Part shown: positions 9,035-17,526 of the stretch, piece after piece
Layout: each line of letters opens with the position of its first letter
Numbering within the stretch: the first letter of the stretch is position 1
Assembly (NCBI GenBank): GCA_051657165.1
Contig: JBOFKD010000315.1
Location: 28,354 to 92,353 of the forward strand
DNA from: UBA7332 sp051657165
Lineage (GTDB): Bacteria; Bacteroidota; Bacteroidia; Bacteroidales; UBA7332
Direction: 5' to 3'
Length of the DNA: 64,000 nucleotides
The notes under the pieces: generated by a model
What the model saw: the letters and a program-made list of their open reading frames with translations, nothing else
Databases searched by the model: none
Told to the model about the DNA's origin: nothing
Made by a program: the position numbers and the translations under genes

Positions 9035-9919
9035 ATGAACTTGAAATATACATGGATCTTTCTGCTTATGCTCCTTTTAACTGGTTGCTGGGGCGGAGAG
9101 AATCCGGCTAATCCTGAAAACGGAAGTTTAGGCACAGGGCGTGGCGCTATCATCTACAACGGTTATGCACCTCTCAGCCATAAGCCCGTTACGGCTCATT
9201 TCTATATTCCGAAAGGAGATATGAGCCGTATGCCTGTACTTTTTGTTTTACCGGGAGTAAATAGAAATGCAGATGAATATCTGGATGCATGGAAAGAAGG
9301 AGCGGATAAAAAGGGTGTAATGATTTTCTCACTGGAATTTCCGAAATCAACTTACTCAACGGATGAGTATATTGAAGGAGGTATGTTCGACGGAAGTTCA
9401 TTAAAGTCAGAAAAGGACTGGACCTTTTCATTGATTGAACCTTTGTTTCAACATATTAAGAAGGAGTTAAATAACTCTCAATCTACTTTTGATATGTGGG
9501 GGCATTCAGCCGGAGCTCAGTTCGTTCATCGTTATTTGTTGTTTAAACCTTCTGCACCGGTACGTTCGGCTGTATCGGCAAATGCAGGTTGGTATACGGT
9601 TCCGGACTTAACTGTTGCGTATCCGTACGGACTTAAAAATTCACCGGCTAGCGCTGTTTCTTTGAAGCAAGCTTTTGGTAAGCGTCTGATTATTCAGCTC
9701 GGGACGGCTGATACAGATCCGAATGATTCAAATCTGAACCATTCACCGGGAGCTGAACTTCAGGGTCCACATCGCTATGCGCGCGGATTATATTTTTGGG
9801 ACAGAAGTAAGATGTCTTCTCAAACCCATGGAGTGTTTAACTGGATGAAGCATGAAGTGCCTGGCGTAGCTCATAGTTATACGCGTATGGCAGCGAATGC
9901 GTGGGACTTATTGTATTAA
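9035..9919 (+). CDS. Lipoprotein alpha/beta-hydrolase (esterase or PHB-depolymerase-like)
   Basis: 294 residues. The ATG at 9035 starts a lipoprotein signal (lipobox LLTGC, Cys16); an in-frame ATG at 9014 would hide the signal behind extra residues. Features of the alpha/beta-hydrolase fold are the VLPGVNRNADEY oxyanion-loop region and the nucleophile elbow MWGHSAGAQF (Ser in GHSAG). The downstream LGTADTDPND segment probably holds the acid, and a His near GVAHSYTRM the catalytic base. The substrate is unknown. As the last gene of the run, it may cut ester or amide groups from the same surface-handled substrate as the carboxypeptidase. Confidence 0.75.
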   Translation: MNLKYTWIFLLMLLLTGCWGGENPANPENGSLGTGRGAIIYNGYAPLSHKPVTAHFYIPKGDMSRMPVLFVLPGVNRNADEYLDAWKEGADKKGVMIFSLEFPKSTYSTDEYIEGGMFDGSSLKSEKDWTFSLIEPLFQHIKKELNNSQSTFDMWGHSAGAQFVHRYLLFKPSAPVRSAVSANAGWYTVPDLTVAYPYGLKNSPASAVSLKQAFGKRLIIQLGTADTDPNDSNLNHSPGAELQGPHRYARGLYFWDRSKMSSQTHGVFNWMKHEVPGVAHSYTRMAANAWDLLY

Positions 9920-9935
9920 CAACCACAGTTTTTTT

Positions 9936-9985
9936 GACTACAATCAGTCTGGAACGGGACATTCCAGCTGATTGTAGTCTTTTTT
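9936..9985 (+). terminator. Intrinsic terminator closing the peptide-related operon
   Basis: A 12-bp stem (GACTACAATCAG, 9936-9947, pairing with 9968-9979) contains a second stem (CTGGAA, 9949-9954, with TTCCAG, 9962-9967) and is followed by T6. It marks the border between the operon and the repeat-built gene-free region. Confidence 0.85.
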
Positions 9986-9992
9986 GTTTTTA

Positions 9993-10075
9993 CGATATAT
10001 ATATTTCGGCGATATGAAATATATATATCGTGACAACAAAATATATATATCATCGGGATGAAGTTTATATATTGT
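9993..10075. repeat. Array of ATATATAT blocks at about 22-bp pitch
   Basis: Blocks of alternating AT lie at 9995-10004, 10019-10028, 10041-10050 and, weaker, 10066-10072, each separated by G/C-containing spacers. The second and third are exactly 22 bp apart; the first and last fit 22 bp within the slippage allowed by an AT run. Confidence 0.6.
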
Positions 10076-10121
10076 ATAAGAGATATAACGTTTCGCTTTT
10101 TGTGGTATAAGGGCACTTGAA

Positions 10122-10200
10122 AATTCTCTTAAGAGAAATCTCAAAATCACTTAAGAGAATTTCAAGAATCACTTAAGAGAATTTTTTCTGCCTCTTAAGC
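10122..10200. repeat. Four-unit array of TTCTCTTAAGAGAA-type palindromes, 22-bp pitch
   Basis: The core CTTAAG occurs at 10128, 10150, 10172 and 10194, exactly 22 bp apart each time. The first unit is the full palindrome TTCTCTTAAGAGAA; units 2 and 3 keep the right half and unit 4 the left half. The same core with the same pitch is found at 46621-46692. Confidence 0.9.
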
Positions 10201-10217
10201 CAATTGAGAAAACAATG

Positions 10218-10240
10218 CACAGAGTTTTATAATTTGAATT
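10218..10240 (+). repeat. CACAGAGTTTT...TTTGAAT box, copy 1
   Basis: CACAGAGTTTT followed after four or five bases by TTTGAATT. Two reverse-oriented copies are at 46274-46300 and 46581-46607, both in the second gene-free region and both next to repeat arrays. Confidence 0.65.
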
Positions 10241-10359
10241 ATTTTCAATTGCTATAGATTGTGTATGTTATTGATAAATAGCTTGTTGTGTGTGGTTGTT
10301 TGATTGAAAAGAATCTACACCAATCTACATCAATTGCCATCGTAATTACTGTCTAGTTT

Positions 10360-10437
10360 TTTGCTACTTGCAAAAGTAATTTAGCAAGTAGCAAACTTAA
10401 CTTTGCAAGTAGCAAATGAAAGTTTCAAAGCAGCAAA
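10360..10437. repeat. Four-unit array of TTTGCAAGTAGCAAA, 21-bp pitch
   Basis: 15-bp units begin at 10360 (inverted, TTTGCTACTTGCAAA), 10381 (TTAGCAAGTAGCAAA), 10402 (exact) and 10423 (12 of 15 matching), each exactly 21 bp after the last. The unit is an interrupted palindrome (TTTGC, 5-bp centre, GCAAA). The array ends 53 bp before the lolD start codon; the matching array in region 2 is at 46721-46798. Confidence 0.9.
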
Positions 10438-10490
10438 ACAGCTTATTTAAAAACTTTATTGTTACTTTGTTTTGTTATAAAAGAGAGGGT

Positions 10491-11147
10491 ATGATAAAAG
10501 CAATCCATATAAAGAAGAGTTTTGGCTCATTAGAGGTCTTGAAAGGAATAGATCTTACGATCGGAAGAGGAGAAATCGTTTCGATTGTGGGAGCTAGCGG
10601 GGCAGGTAAAACAACTTTACTTCAGATTCTTGGTACGCTGGATAAAGCCAACGAAGGAGAAGTCTGGATAAACAATACACTGGTTACATCTCTTTCAGAC
10701 AAAGAGTTGTCCAGATTCAGAAATCAGAATATCGGCTTTGTATTTCAGTTTCATCAGTTACTTCCTGAATTTACGGCATTAGAAAATGTTATGATTCCCG
10801 GACTTATAGCACATAGAGGTGAGTCTGAATGTAAGAAGAGAGCTGGAGAACTGCTTGACTTTTTGGGTCTGAATGCTCGTCTGGAGCATAAGCCAAATGA
10901 ATTGTCAGGGGGAGAGAAGCAGCGTGTGGCTATAGCCCGTGCACTGATGAACGAGCCGGCAGTTATTTTTGCAGATGAACCTTCAGGAAGTCTCGATACA
11001 AAGAATAAAGAAGAGTTGCACGCTTTGTTTTTTAAGTTGCGTGAACAACTGAATCAGACATTCGTTATTGTAAGTCATGACGAACATCTGGCTTCGTTGT
11101 CTGATCGCACCATCCATATGAAAGATGGGCTTATCTTACCGGAATAA
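10491..11147 (+). CDS. lolD: LolD-like ABC transporter ATP-binding protein
   Basis: 218 residues with Walker A GASGAGKTT (near residue 36), signature LSGGEKQR, Walker B AVIFADEPSG and the switch His in IVSHDEH. Length and the FVFQFHQLLPEFTALENVMIPG Q-loop region match LolD, the ATPase that powers lipoprotein release from the inner membrane, although MacB-type exporters share this architecture. The ATG at 10491 is chosen because the in-frame extension to 10416 is repeat-array DNA. No partner permease is adjacent. It is followed by the menaquinone operon, which seems to have its own promoter. Confidence 0.85.
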   Translation: MIKAIHIKKSFGSLEVLKGIDLTIGRGEIVSIVGASGAGKTTLLQILGTLDKANEGEVWINNTLVTSLSDKELSRFRNQNIGFVFQFHQLLPEFTALENVMIPGLIAHRGESECKKRAGELLDFLGLNARLEHKPNELSGGEKQRVAIARALMNEPAVIFADEPSGSLDTKNKEELHALFFKLREQLNQTFVIVSHDEHLASLSDRTIHMKDGLILPE

Positions 11148-11224
11148 TCCTTCCGTATTGTTTCAGGCGATTCATAGAATGGAAATCTATCTGTAAAATG
11201 CCTGAGTAAGAAAAAAGGATTCAG

Positions 11225-11232
11225 TATTTTTG
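11225..11232 (+). promoter_or_regulatory. Predicted -7 box for the menaquinone operon
   Basis: TATTTTTG matches the Bacteroides -7 consensus TAnnTTTG and lies 24 bp before the first ATG of the operon. No clear -33 TTTG was found at the right spacing. Confidence 0.5.
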
Positions 11233-11255
11233 CGTGTTCATGTAAATTTTTAATC

Positions 11256-11675
11256 ATGGTTTTACCTGAAGGAATAACATTAGAAGAAATAAACGAAAAG
11301 AATAAAGGTACTCTGATGGAGAGTCTGGGTATCGAATACACACATATTAGCGAGGGTAGAGTGGAGGCAACGATGCCTGTTGATGAGCGTACAATGCAGC
11401 CATTCGGGATACTTCATGGCGGAGCTACAATTGCTCTGGCGGAAACTATTTGCGGAGTCGGCTCAGTATTCCTTTGTGCGGAAGATGAGCAAAGCAGAGG
11501 TATGCAGGTTAGTGCCAATCATGTCTATTCGGCACGTTCGGGAAAGGTGAAGGGTGTGGCTACGCTATTACACAAAGGGCATAGTACTCATGTGTGGAAT
11601 ATAGATGTGTTTACAGAAGATGAACGACTGGTATCCAGTGTTCGTATTACAAATAGTATAATTAAGAAAAAGTGA
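11256..11675 (+). CDS. menI: Hotdog-fold thioesterase, probable DHNA-CoA thioesterase
   Basis: 139 residues with the PaaI/YbdB-type hotdog pattern: QPFGILHGGATIALAETICGVGS, where the HGG turn and downstream Glu form the catalytic site. This family includes the enzymes that hydrolyse 1,4-dihydroxy-2-naphthoyl-CoA, the step after MenB. Its place as first gene of the men operon, with its TGA overlapping the GTG start of menF, supports that role. The fold is clear; the exact substrate is inferred from context. Confidence 0.85.
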   Translation: MVLPEGITLEEINEKNKGTLMESLGIEYTHISEGRVEATMPVDERTMQPFGILHGGATIALAETICGVGSVFLCAEDEQSRGMQVSANHVYSARSGKVKGVATLLHKGHSTHVWNIDVFTEDERLVSSVRITNSIIKKK

Positions 11676-12772
11676 AGCAAGAGGTAGATATAAAAAGAGA
11701 TTGGGTGAAAGATTTGATACGTAATCAATATGCTTTTGCTTTGTTTCGTTTGCCTCATGCCGAAGAACCGTCTTTGATTATTCAGACCCATGGCAAGCCT
11801 TTGGAGATGAATGATTATAGAGAATTGAACGATAAAAGCGGATTTGTATTTGCTCCTTTTGTGATATCGGATAATAATCCGTTGCTGTTGATTAAAGAAG
11901 ACCGCAGGCTAAACGGATGGCAGAATATAGAAGAGTGTATAAACTCTTTTTCTGTTTCCGGAAAAGAGTGTGACGCAAATATTATTTCATGTTTAGCAGA
12001 AGAACCTGAGAAAGGATACGATGAGGTATTCCATACGTTTATTTCAGCCTTGCGAAACGGACAATTTGATAAGTTAGTTCTGTCCCGTTTCAAGGATTTG
12101 AAATTAGATTCTTCTCTGGATCTGATCCGTCTTTTTGAGAGTGCTTCGGAGAGATATCCGAATGCTTTTGTTTATCTGGCTTATACACCTCAGGCAGGTT
12201 TATGGATGGGGAGTACACCCGAAATACTGCTGGATGGTAAAGCAAACGATTATGCCACGGTTGCCCTGGCAGGAACTATGAAGGCTACTGAAAAGCCCTT
12301 ATGGAGCGAAAAGAATAAACTGGAACAGGATTATGTGGCCCGATATGTTCGTGAGAAATTACGTTCACTCGGGATTATTCCTCATGAATCCGGTCCGGTA
12401 ACAGCTAAAGCTGGTGCTCTGATTCATTTGAAAACCATTTTCCATTTTTCCTTTACGGATCATGCCCGTTTGGGGGATGTGATAACTATGTTGCATCCAA
12501 CGCCGGCTGTATGTGGTTTACCAAAGGAGAGTGCATACCGCTTTATTTGTGCAAATGAAGGATACGACCGGACTTATTATTCGGGTTTTCTGGGGCCTTT
12601 GAATAAGGATGAAGAGACTCATTTATATGTGAATCTGCGTTGTATGCGAATTACTCCTTCCTTTGTCCGGTTGTATGCCGGCGGAGGACTGCTTACTTCC
12701 TCTGAATCAGATTCGGAATGGAATGAGACTGAGGATAAAATGCAAACGATGTTATCGTTGCTAATTCATTAA
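11672..12772 (+). CDS. menF: Isochorismate synthase
   Basis: 366 residues of the chorismate-binding enzyme family. Recognisable blocks are KLVLSRFKDLKL, TPEILLDG, VALAGTMKAT, the LHPTPAVCGLP segment and the C-terminal YAGGGL motif followed by SEWNETEDKM. It converts chorismate to isochorismate, the first committed step of menaquinone synthesis. The start is GTG at 11672, overlapping the thioesterase stop by four bases (GTGA), which implies translational coupling. It is shorter at the N terminus than the E. coli enzyme, as is common in Bacteroidota. Confidence 0.93.
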   Translation: MKQEVDIKRDWVKDLIRNQYAFALFRLPHAEEPSLIIQTHGKPLEMNDYRELNDKSGFVFAPFVISDNNPLLLIKEDRRLNGWQNIEECINSFSVSGKECDANIISCLAEEPEKGYDEVFHTFISALRNGQFDKLVLSRFKDLKLDSSLDLIRLFESASERYPNAFVYLAYTPQAGLWMGSTPEILLDGKANDYATVALAGTMKATEKPLWSEKNKLEQDYVARYVREKLRSLGIIPHESGPVTAKAGALIHLKTIFHFSFTDHARLGDVITMLHPTPAVCGLPKESAYRFICANEGYDRTYYSGFLGPLNKDEETHLYVNLRCMRITPSFVRLYAGGGLLTSSESDSEWNETEDKMQTMLSLLIH

Positions 12773-12792
12773 AACTACTTCAATCATTGTGT

Positions 12793-14487
12793 ATGTATTC
12801 GGATAAGAAAAATATACGGGAGTTAGTTACGCTGCTTCCGGAACATGGAATAGATCATATTGTATTATCGCCCGGATCCCGTAATGCGCCGTTGCTGCAT
12901 ACTTTCTCGCAGCATCCGGGTTTTACATGCTATACGGTGGTGGACGAAAGAAGTGCTGCGTTCTTTGCATTGGGACTGGCACAAAATCTGCAACGTCCTG
13001 TAGCGCTGTGTTGTACTTCCGGTAGTGCTTTACTTAATTATGCTCCAGCTATATCCGAAGCATACTATCAGAAAATACCGCTATTGGTTATATCGGCAGA
13101 CCGTCCGGTGCAATGGCTCGGACAACATGACGGTCAGATGATTCCTCAGCAAAATGCTCTGGCTGGAATTACAAACGGATCTGTTCAGTTGCCGGAGATT
13201 CGTATACAGGAAGATGCCTGGTATTGCAATCGCCTGATTAATGAAGCAATCCTTGCTTTGGATAAAAACGGCAAAGGTCCTTCCCATATTAATATACCGA
13301 TATCAGAACCGCTCTATAAATTTACGGATGAACCCTTACCTGTGCCTCGTGTTATACATAGACATAAACCTTCGGTTGTGGCTGATGTAGAATCAGGATT
13401 GCAGCAATTAAGATCTGTTTCTAAATGCTGGATACTGGTAGGACAGATGCCTCCGGATAACCATTTAAGTAATCTGTTATCACAGGTTGCACGTAAATAC
13501 GATGCATTGATCGTTTGCGAACATCCTGGAAATATCCATTCGGTAGAGGCTATCCGCAATATGGATGCCCTTCTGTATACGCTGACGGACGAAGAGCAAA
13601 AGGAGCTGGCTCCTGATTTATTGATAACACTGGGAGGACATCTGGTCTCTAAACGTATCAAACAATATTTACGGAATCAATCTATCACTGCGCACTGGCG
13701 CATTGATGAGTCGGAGGATGTTGTAGATCCTTTCGAATGTCTGACAGATTTAATATCTGTTGATCCGGTTGTTTACTTTCAGGCATTGTGTGCTGAATGT
13801 GATGAAACTCCTGAAACCGGAAATTATGCGGGTTACTGGAAATCCCGTGCTGCGGAGATTGCTGTTCGTGGAGAATCCTGGGCTCGTAAGGCTGATTATG
13901 CTGACCTGACAGTTGTGGGTGAATTCTTGAACCGTTTGCCCGAAGGAGTGGCATTACATCTGGGGAATAGCTCTTCTATACGTAATGCTCAACTATTTCC
14001 ATTACCTCCTGAGACAAATGTATATAGTAACAGGGGTGTTAGCGGAATAGACGGAGTTATTTCAACGGCAGTTGGTTTTGCTGCCTCCAATAATCAGGAA
14101 ACTTATCTGATAGCCGGAGACTTGAGTTTCTTTTACGATATGAACGCATTGTGGAATCGTCATGTGAGTCCGCATTTACATATAATGATGATGAACAACG
14201 GAAGTGGAGGTATATTCCATCTTCTTCCCGGGGCAGATCAATCAGCTGCGCTAAATGATTATATAGCCTGTCATCATCAGACCGAAGCAAAGGCATGGGC
14301 AGAAAGCCGTGGCTTTACTTATTTATCTGCCCGGAATAAAACAGAGCTGGGGGAAGCTCTGGATATTTTTACGAAATCCGGATCAGATAAGCCTTTGTTT
14401 CTAGAAGTGTTTACTTCTCATGAAGTAAATCCAATAGTATTTAAAGCATATTATCATCAATTAAAATCTACAGAATATGGCAACTAA
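12793..14487 (+). CDS. menD: SEPHCHC synthase (MenD)
   Basis: 564 residues of a thiamine-diphosphate enzyme. The N-terminal part has LSPGSRNAPL, and VDERSAAFFALGLA with the glutamate that activates the cofactor; the C-terminal part has LGNSSSIRNAQ, the GDLSFFYDMNALWN diphosphate/metal-binding motif, and NGSGGIFHLLPG. It joins isochorismate and 2-oxoglutarate. ATG 12793 is preferred to an in-frame TTG six bases upstream. The last 11 bases overlap the start of menB. Confidence 0.95.
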   Translation: MYSDKKNIRELVTLLPEHGIDHIVLSPGSRNAPLLHTFSQHPGFTCYTVVDERSAAFFALGLAQNLQRPVALCCTSGSALLNYAPAISEAYYQKIPLLVISADRPVQWLGQHDGQMIPQQNALAGITNGSVQLPEIRIQEDAWYCNRLINEAILALDKNGKGPSHINIPISEPLYKFTDEPLPVPRVIHRHKPSVVADVESGLQQLRSVSKCWILVGQMPPDNHLSNLLSQVARKYDALIVCEHPGNIHSVEAIRNMDALLYTLTDEEQKELAPDLLITLGGHLVSKRIKQYLRNQSITAHWRIDESEDVVDPFECLTDLISVDPVVYFQALCAECDETPETGNYAGYWKSRAAEIAVRGESWARKADYADLTVVGEFLNRLPEGVALHLGNSSSIRNAQLFPLPPETNVYSNRGVSGIDGVISTAVGFAASNNQETYLIAGDLSFFYDMNALWNRHVSPHLHIMMMNNGSGGIFHLLPGADQSAALNDYIACHHQTEAKAWAESRGFTYLSARNKTELGEALDIFTKSGSDKPLFLEVFTSHEVNPIVFKAYYHQLKSTEYGN

Positions 14488-15301
14488 GAGAGAGTGGCAA
14501 ACGATTAAAGAGTATGAAGAAATTCTTTTCGAATATTTTGAAGGGATTGCCAAAATTACTATAAACAGACCACGTTACCGTAATGCGTTTACTCCGACAA
14601 CATCAATGGAGATCAGCGATGCTTTGCGTATTTGTCGTGAAGATCAGGATATCTGGGTGATTGTGCTTACCGGAGCAGGCGATAAAGCTTTTTGTTCGGG
14701 TGGAGATCAGAATGTAAAAGGGGTTGGTGGTTATGTAGGTAAAGACGGTGTTCCGCGTTTGAATATTCTGGATGTTCAGAAACAAATCCGTTCTATGCCG
14801 AAACCCGTGATTGCGATGGTTAACGGTTTCGCAATCGGAGGCGGACATGTACTTCATGTGATGTGTGACCTTTCTATTGCATCAGAGAATGCAATTTTTG
14901 GTCAGACCGGTCCTAAAGTAGGTAGTTTTGATGCCGGATTCGGATCGTCTTACCTGGCCAGAATCGTGGGTCAGAAAAAAGCTCGCGAAATATGGTTCCT
15001 TTGTCGTCAGTATTCGGCTCAGGAAGCATTGGATATGGGATTAGTAAATAAAGTGGTGCCTTTCGATCAACTCGAAGATGAAGTGGTTGAATGGGCACAG
15101 ACGATGATGCAACACAGCCCGATGGCTTTGCGTATGCTTAAATTAGGAATGAATGCCGAGCTGGATGGTCAGGCAGGTCTTCAGGAGTTTGCCGGAAATG
15201 CAACATTGCTTTATTATCTGACTGAAGAAGCACAGGAAGGAAAGCATGCATTTCTTGAAAAACGTAAACCTGACTTTAAGAAATATCCGAAATTTCCTTG
15301 A
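14477..15301 (+). CDS. menB: 1,4-dihydroxy-2-naphthoyl-CoA synthase
   Basis: 274 residues of the crotonase family. The oxyanion-hole segments are ITINRPRYRNAFTP and CSGGDQNVKGVGGYVG near the N terminus and GFAIGGGHVLHVMCDLSIAS in the middle; FGQTGPKVGSFDAG is characteristic of MenB. The C-terminal RKPDFKKYPKFP tail also fits. It closes the second naphthalene ring from O-succinylbenzoyl-CoA. In E. coli menH lies between menD and menB; here menB follows menD directly with an overlap. Confidence 0.96.
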   Translation: MATKREWQTIKEYEEILFEYFEGIAKITINRPRYRNAFTPTTSMEISDALRICREDQDIWVIVLTGAGDKAFCSGGDQNVKGVGGYVGKDGVPRLNILDVQKQIRSMPKPVIAMVNGFAIGGGHVLHVMCDLSIASENAIFGQTGPKVGSFDAGFGSSYLARIVGQKKAREIWFLCRQYSAQEALDMGLVNKVVPFDQLEDEVVEWAQTMMQHSPMALRMLKLGMNAELDGQAGLQEFAGNATLLYYLTEEAQEGKHAFLEKRKPDFKKYPKFP

Positions 15302-15325
15302 TTAAAAATATAAAACAAAGAGGGT

Positions 15326-16384
15326 ATGAAGTTCAAAATAGAGATTCATCCTTACTTACTGCATTTTAAGAACCCCGCGGGAACTTCCCGTGGGGTTTAC
15401 CATTCCCGGGAGGTCTGGTATGTGGTTGTTCGGTCGTTAGAAGATTCTGCCGTTTACGGAATAGGCGAGTGTGCGCCATTACTGGATCTGAGTTGTGATA
15501 ACTTGCCGGATTACGAAGAGGTCTTGCGTGGATTTGCCTCCCGCATAGAAGCTCAGGGATATCTGGATACAGAGCTGTTACGCAACTATCCGTCGATGCT
15601 TTTCGGCTTCGAGACTGCTTTCAGACAATACGAACAGAAAGGCTCTGTCCGTTTGTGGGATAATTCATTCTCAAACGGAGAAAGGGGAATTACCATTAAC
15701 GGATTGATCTGGATGGGATCCCGGCAGGAGATGTATGATCAGATTGTGGCAAAACTGGAACAGGGCTTTCATTGTATAAAACTAAAGATTGGAGCTATCA
15801 ATTTTGAGGAAGAGATTTCTCTGTTAAAATTCATCCGTGAGCAATTCAGTATTCGTGATATTGAGCTGCGTGTGGATGCAAACGGAGCATTTGATGTATC
15901 CGAGGCTAAAGAGAAGTTGAAGCAGCTTTCGGAATTTGAGATTCATTCGATTGAACAGCCAATTCGTGCAGGACAATGGAAAGCAATGGCCGAGTTATGC
16001 AGAGATACACCTGTGGCGATAGCATTAGATGAAGAGCTTATTGGAGTGAATGAGCGTGATATGAAACAGAAGTTACTTTGTGCGATTGCTCCTCAGTATA
16101 TAATACTGAAACCTTCATTGCATGGAGGTTTATCCGGTTGCTCGGAATGGACAGAAATAGCAGAGTCTTTCTCAGTTCCATGGTGGATAACTTCTGCTCT
16201 GGAATCTAATATCGGACTAAATGCGATTGCTCAATGGACTGCAAATCATGAATTGCATTTGCCACAAGGATTGGGTACAGGGATGCTTTATACAAATAAT
16301 ATTGATTTTCCGTTATCCATAAAAGGTGATCAGCTCTGGTTCTCGCCGGACGATTACCGGAAACCTGAATTTATGAAGTTATGA
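15326..16384 (+). CDS. menC: O-succinylbenzoate synthase
   Basis: 352 residues of the enolase superfamily. The catalytic KxK motif is in HCIKLKIGA, metal ligands are in LRVDANGAF, HSIEQPI and ALDEELIG, and the second catalytic lysine is in IILKPSLHGG. It dehydrates SHCHC to O-succinylbenzoate. Its stop overlaps the start of menE (ATGA), again suggesting coupled translation. Confidence 0.93.
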   Translation: MKFKIEIHPYLLHFKNPAGTSRGVYHSREVWYVVVRSLEDSAVYGIGECAPLLDLSCDNLPDYEEVLRGFASRIEAQGYLDTELLRNYPSMLFGFETAFRQYEQKGSVRLWDNSFSNGERGITINGLIWMGSRQEMYDQIVAKLEQGFHCIKLKIGAINFEEEISLLKFIREQFSIRDIELRVDANGAFDVSEAKEKLKQLSEFEIHSIEQPIRAGQWKAMAELCRDTPVAIALDEELIGVNERDMKQKLLCAIAPQYIILKPSLHGGLSGCSEWTEIAESFSVPWWITSALESNIGLNAIAQWTANHELHLPQGLGTGMLYTNNIDFPLSIKGDQLWFSPDDYRKPEFMKL

Positions 16385-17472
16385 TTGATTATGTGACAGA
16401 TCGTTCAAAGCAAACATTAAATCTGAACGGAACTGTTCTGACGGCTAAGATGTTTCGTCAGGAAAAGCTGATTTTGCCTTCCGAAGGAATACTGCGGGAT
16501 ATTTATTTGTTTCTGAAAGATTGGTTTAATGACTCTTCTTTCATCACAGTTCATACTTCCGGATCTACGGGCAAGCCTAAACCGATGGAGGTAGAGAAGG
16601 ACCGGATGCAGGCAAGTGCAGCATTTACCTGTAAATATCTGGGGCTAACTGCCGGCTCATGTGCATTGCTTTGTCTTCCTGTTAATTATATTGCGGGGAA
16701 AATGATGCTGGTTCGTGCTTTGGTAAGTGGTTTACGTATTGAGGCAATTGAAGTAAACGGACATCCGTTTGCCACGGCAGATCAACATTACGATTTTGTG
16801 GCTCTTATTCCTCTTCAGGCGGTGAATAGTCTGAGTAATCAGCAGGAAAAAAAGCGGCTGGAAGCAGTAAAGAATGTGATTATTGGCGGAGCGGCTATTG
16901 ATCCGGAGCTGGAAAAGCAACTCAGTGCTTTGTCCAATGCTGTATATTCAACTTACGGAATGACAGAAACTCTTTCACACATAGCAATGCGCCGTGTGTC
17001 CGGGACAGAACGTTCTTTGTATTATGAGCCTCTTGATGAGGTGAATCTTTCATTGAGCGATAAAGGAACTCTTGAAATATATGCACCACGCGTTTGTGTC
17101 GAAAGGCTAGAGACCAATGATTGTGTAGAGTTTAATGATCAGGGTGCTTTCCGTATTATCGGACGGGTTGATAATGTAATCAACAGCGGAGGAGTTAAAC
17201 TTCAGATTGAAGAGATTGAATCTAAGATAGCTTCTGGATTTACATCGCACTTTGCGATAACCTCTGTGCAGGATATGAAACTGGGAGAAAAAGTTGTGTT
17301 ACTTTATGAAGGAAACCGGAATAAAGAAGATATAGTTGTTTTTCTTCAATCAGTTTTATCAGGATATGAGCAGCCAAAACAGATCTTCTGCGTTTCGTCA
17401 ATCCCTCTGACAGAGAGTGGGAAGGTAAAACGAAAAGAATGTGCGGCTTTAGCTCAGAGTCTGTCTGAATAA
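16381..17472 (+). CDS. menE: O-succinylbenzoate-CoA ligase
   Basis: 363 residues of the acyl-adenylating (ANL) superfamily: P-loop VHTSGSTGKPKPMEVEK near residue 57, YSTYGMTET, the hinge region with GRVDNVINSGGVKLQ, and the C-terminal catalytic lysine in SGKVKR. It activates O-succinylbenzoate as its CoA ester for MenB. It is about 90 residues shorter than E. coli MenE, mainly in the N-terminal part, as in other Bacteroidota. Last gene of the men operon; a terminator follows. Confidence 0.92.
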   Translation: MIDYVTDRSKQTLNLNGTVLTAKMFRQEKLILPSEGILRDIYLFLKDWFNDSSFITVHTSGSTGKPKPMEVEKDRMQASAAFTCKYLGLTAGSCALLCLPVNYIAGKMMLVRALVSGLRIEAIEVNGHPFATADQHYDFVALIPLQAVNSLSNQQEKKRLEAVKNVIIGGAAIDPELEKQLSALSNAVYSTYGMTETLSHIAMRRVSGTERSLYYEPLDEVNLSLSDKGTLEIYAPRVCVERLETNDCVEFNDQGAFRIIGRVDNVINSGGVKLQIEEIESKIASGFTSHFAITSVQDMKLGEKVVLLYEGNRNKEDIVVFLQSVLSGYEQPKQIFCVSSIPLTESGKVKRKECAALAQSLSE

Positions 17473-17474
17473 AT

Positions 17475-17515
17475 AAAAAGGAGTTACTGATGTCCTTTTC
17501 AGTAGCTCCTTTTTA
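17475..17515. terminator. Bidirectional terminator between menE and the dsrE-like gene
   Basis: The stem has AAAAAGGAG paired with CTCCTTTTT, one opposed mismatch, then TACTGA paired with TCAGTA, and an 8-nt loop. A-run before and T-run after allow use from both strands by the convergent genes. Confidence 0.85.
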
Positions 17516-17526
17516 TATTCAACAGA

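Larger units (their letters stand above)
9986..10490. other. Gene-free region 1, mostly phased repeat arrays
   Basis: About 500 bp without a credible gene. It contains, in order, an AT-motif array, a CTTAAG array, a CACAGAGTTTT box, a stretch with two ATCTACA copies 10 bp apart (10313 and 10323), and a TTTGCAAGTAGCAAA array. An open frame entering lolD from 10416 runs through the last array and was not accepted as coding. Confidence 0.75.

Noticed and set aside
9916..10150. Short open frames on the minus strand in the array region
   Set aside because: They run through AT-block and CTTAAG arrays, have unusual composition (Tyr/Ile repeats) and no recognisable start context; explained by the repeats.
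10416..10490. N-terminal extension of lolD
   Set aside because: It begins inside the TTTGCAAGTAGCAAA array and adds residues not seen in LolD proteins; the ATG at 10491 gives the normal length.
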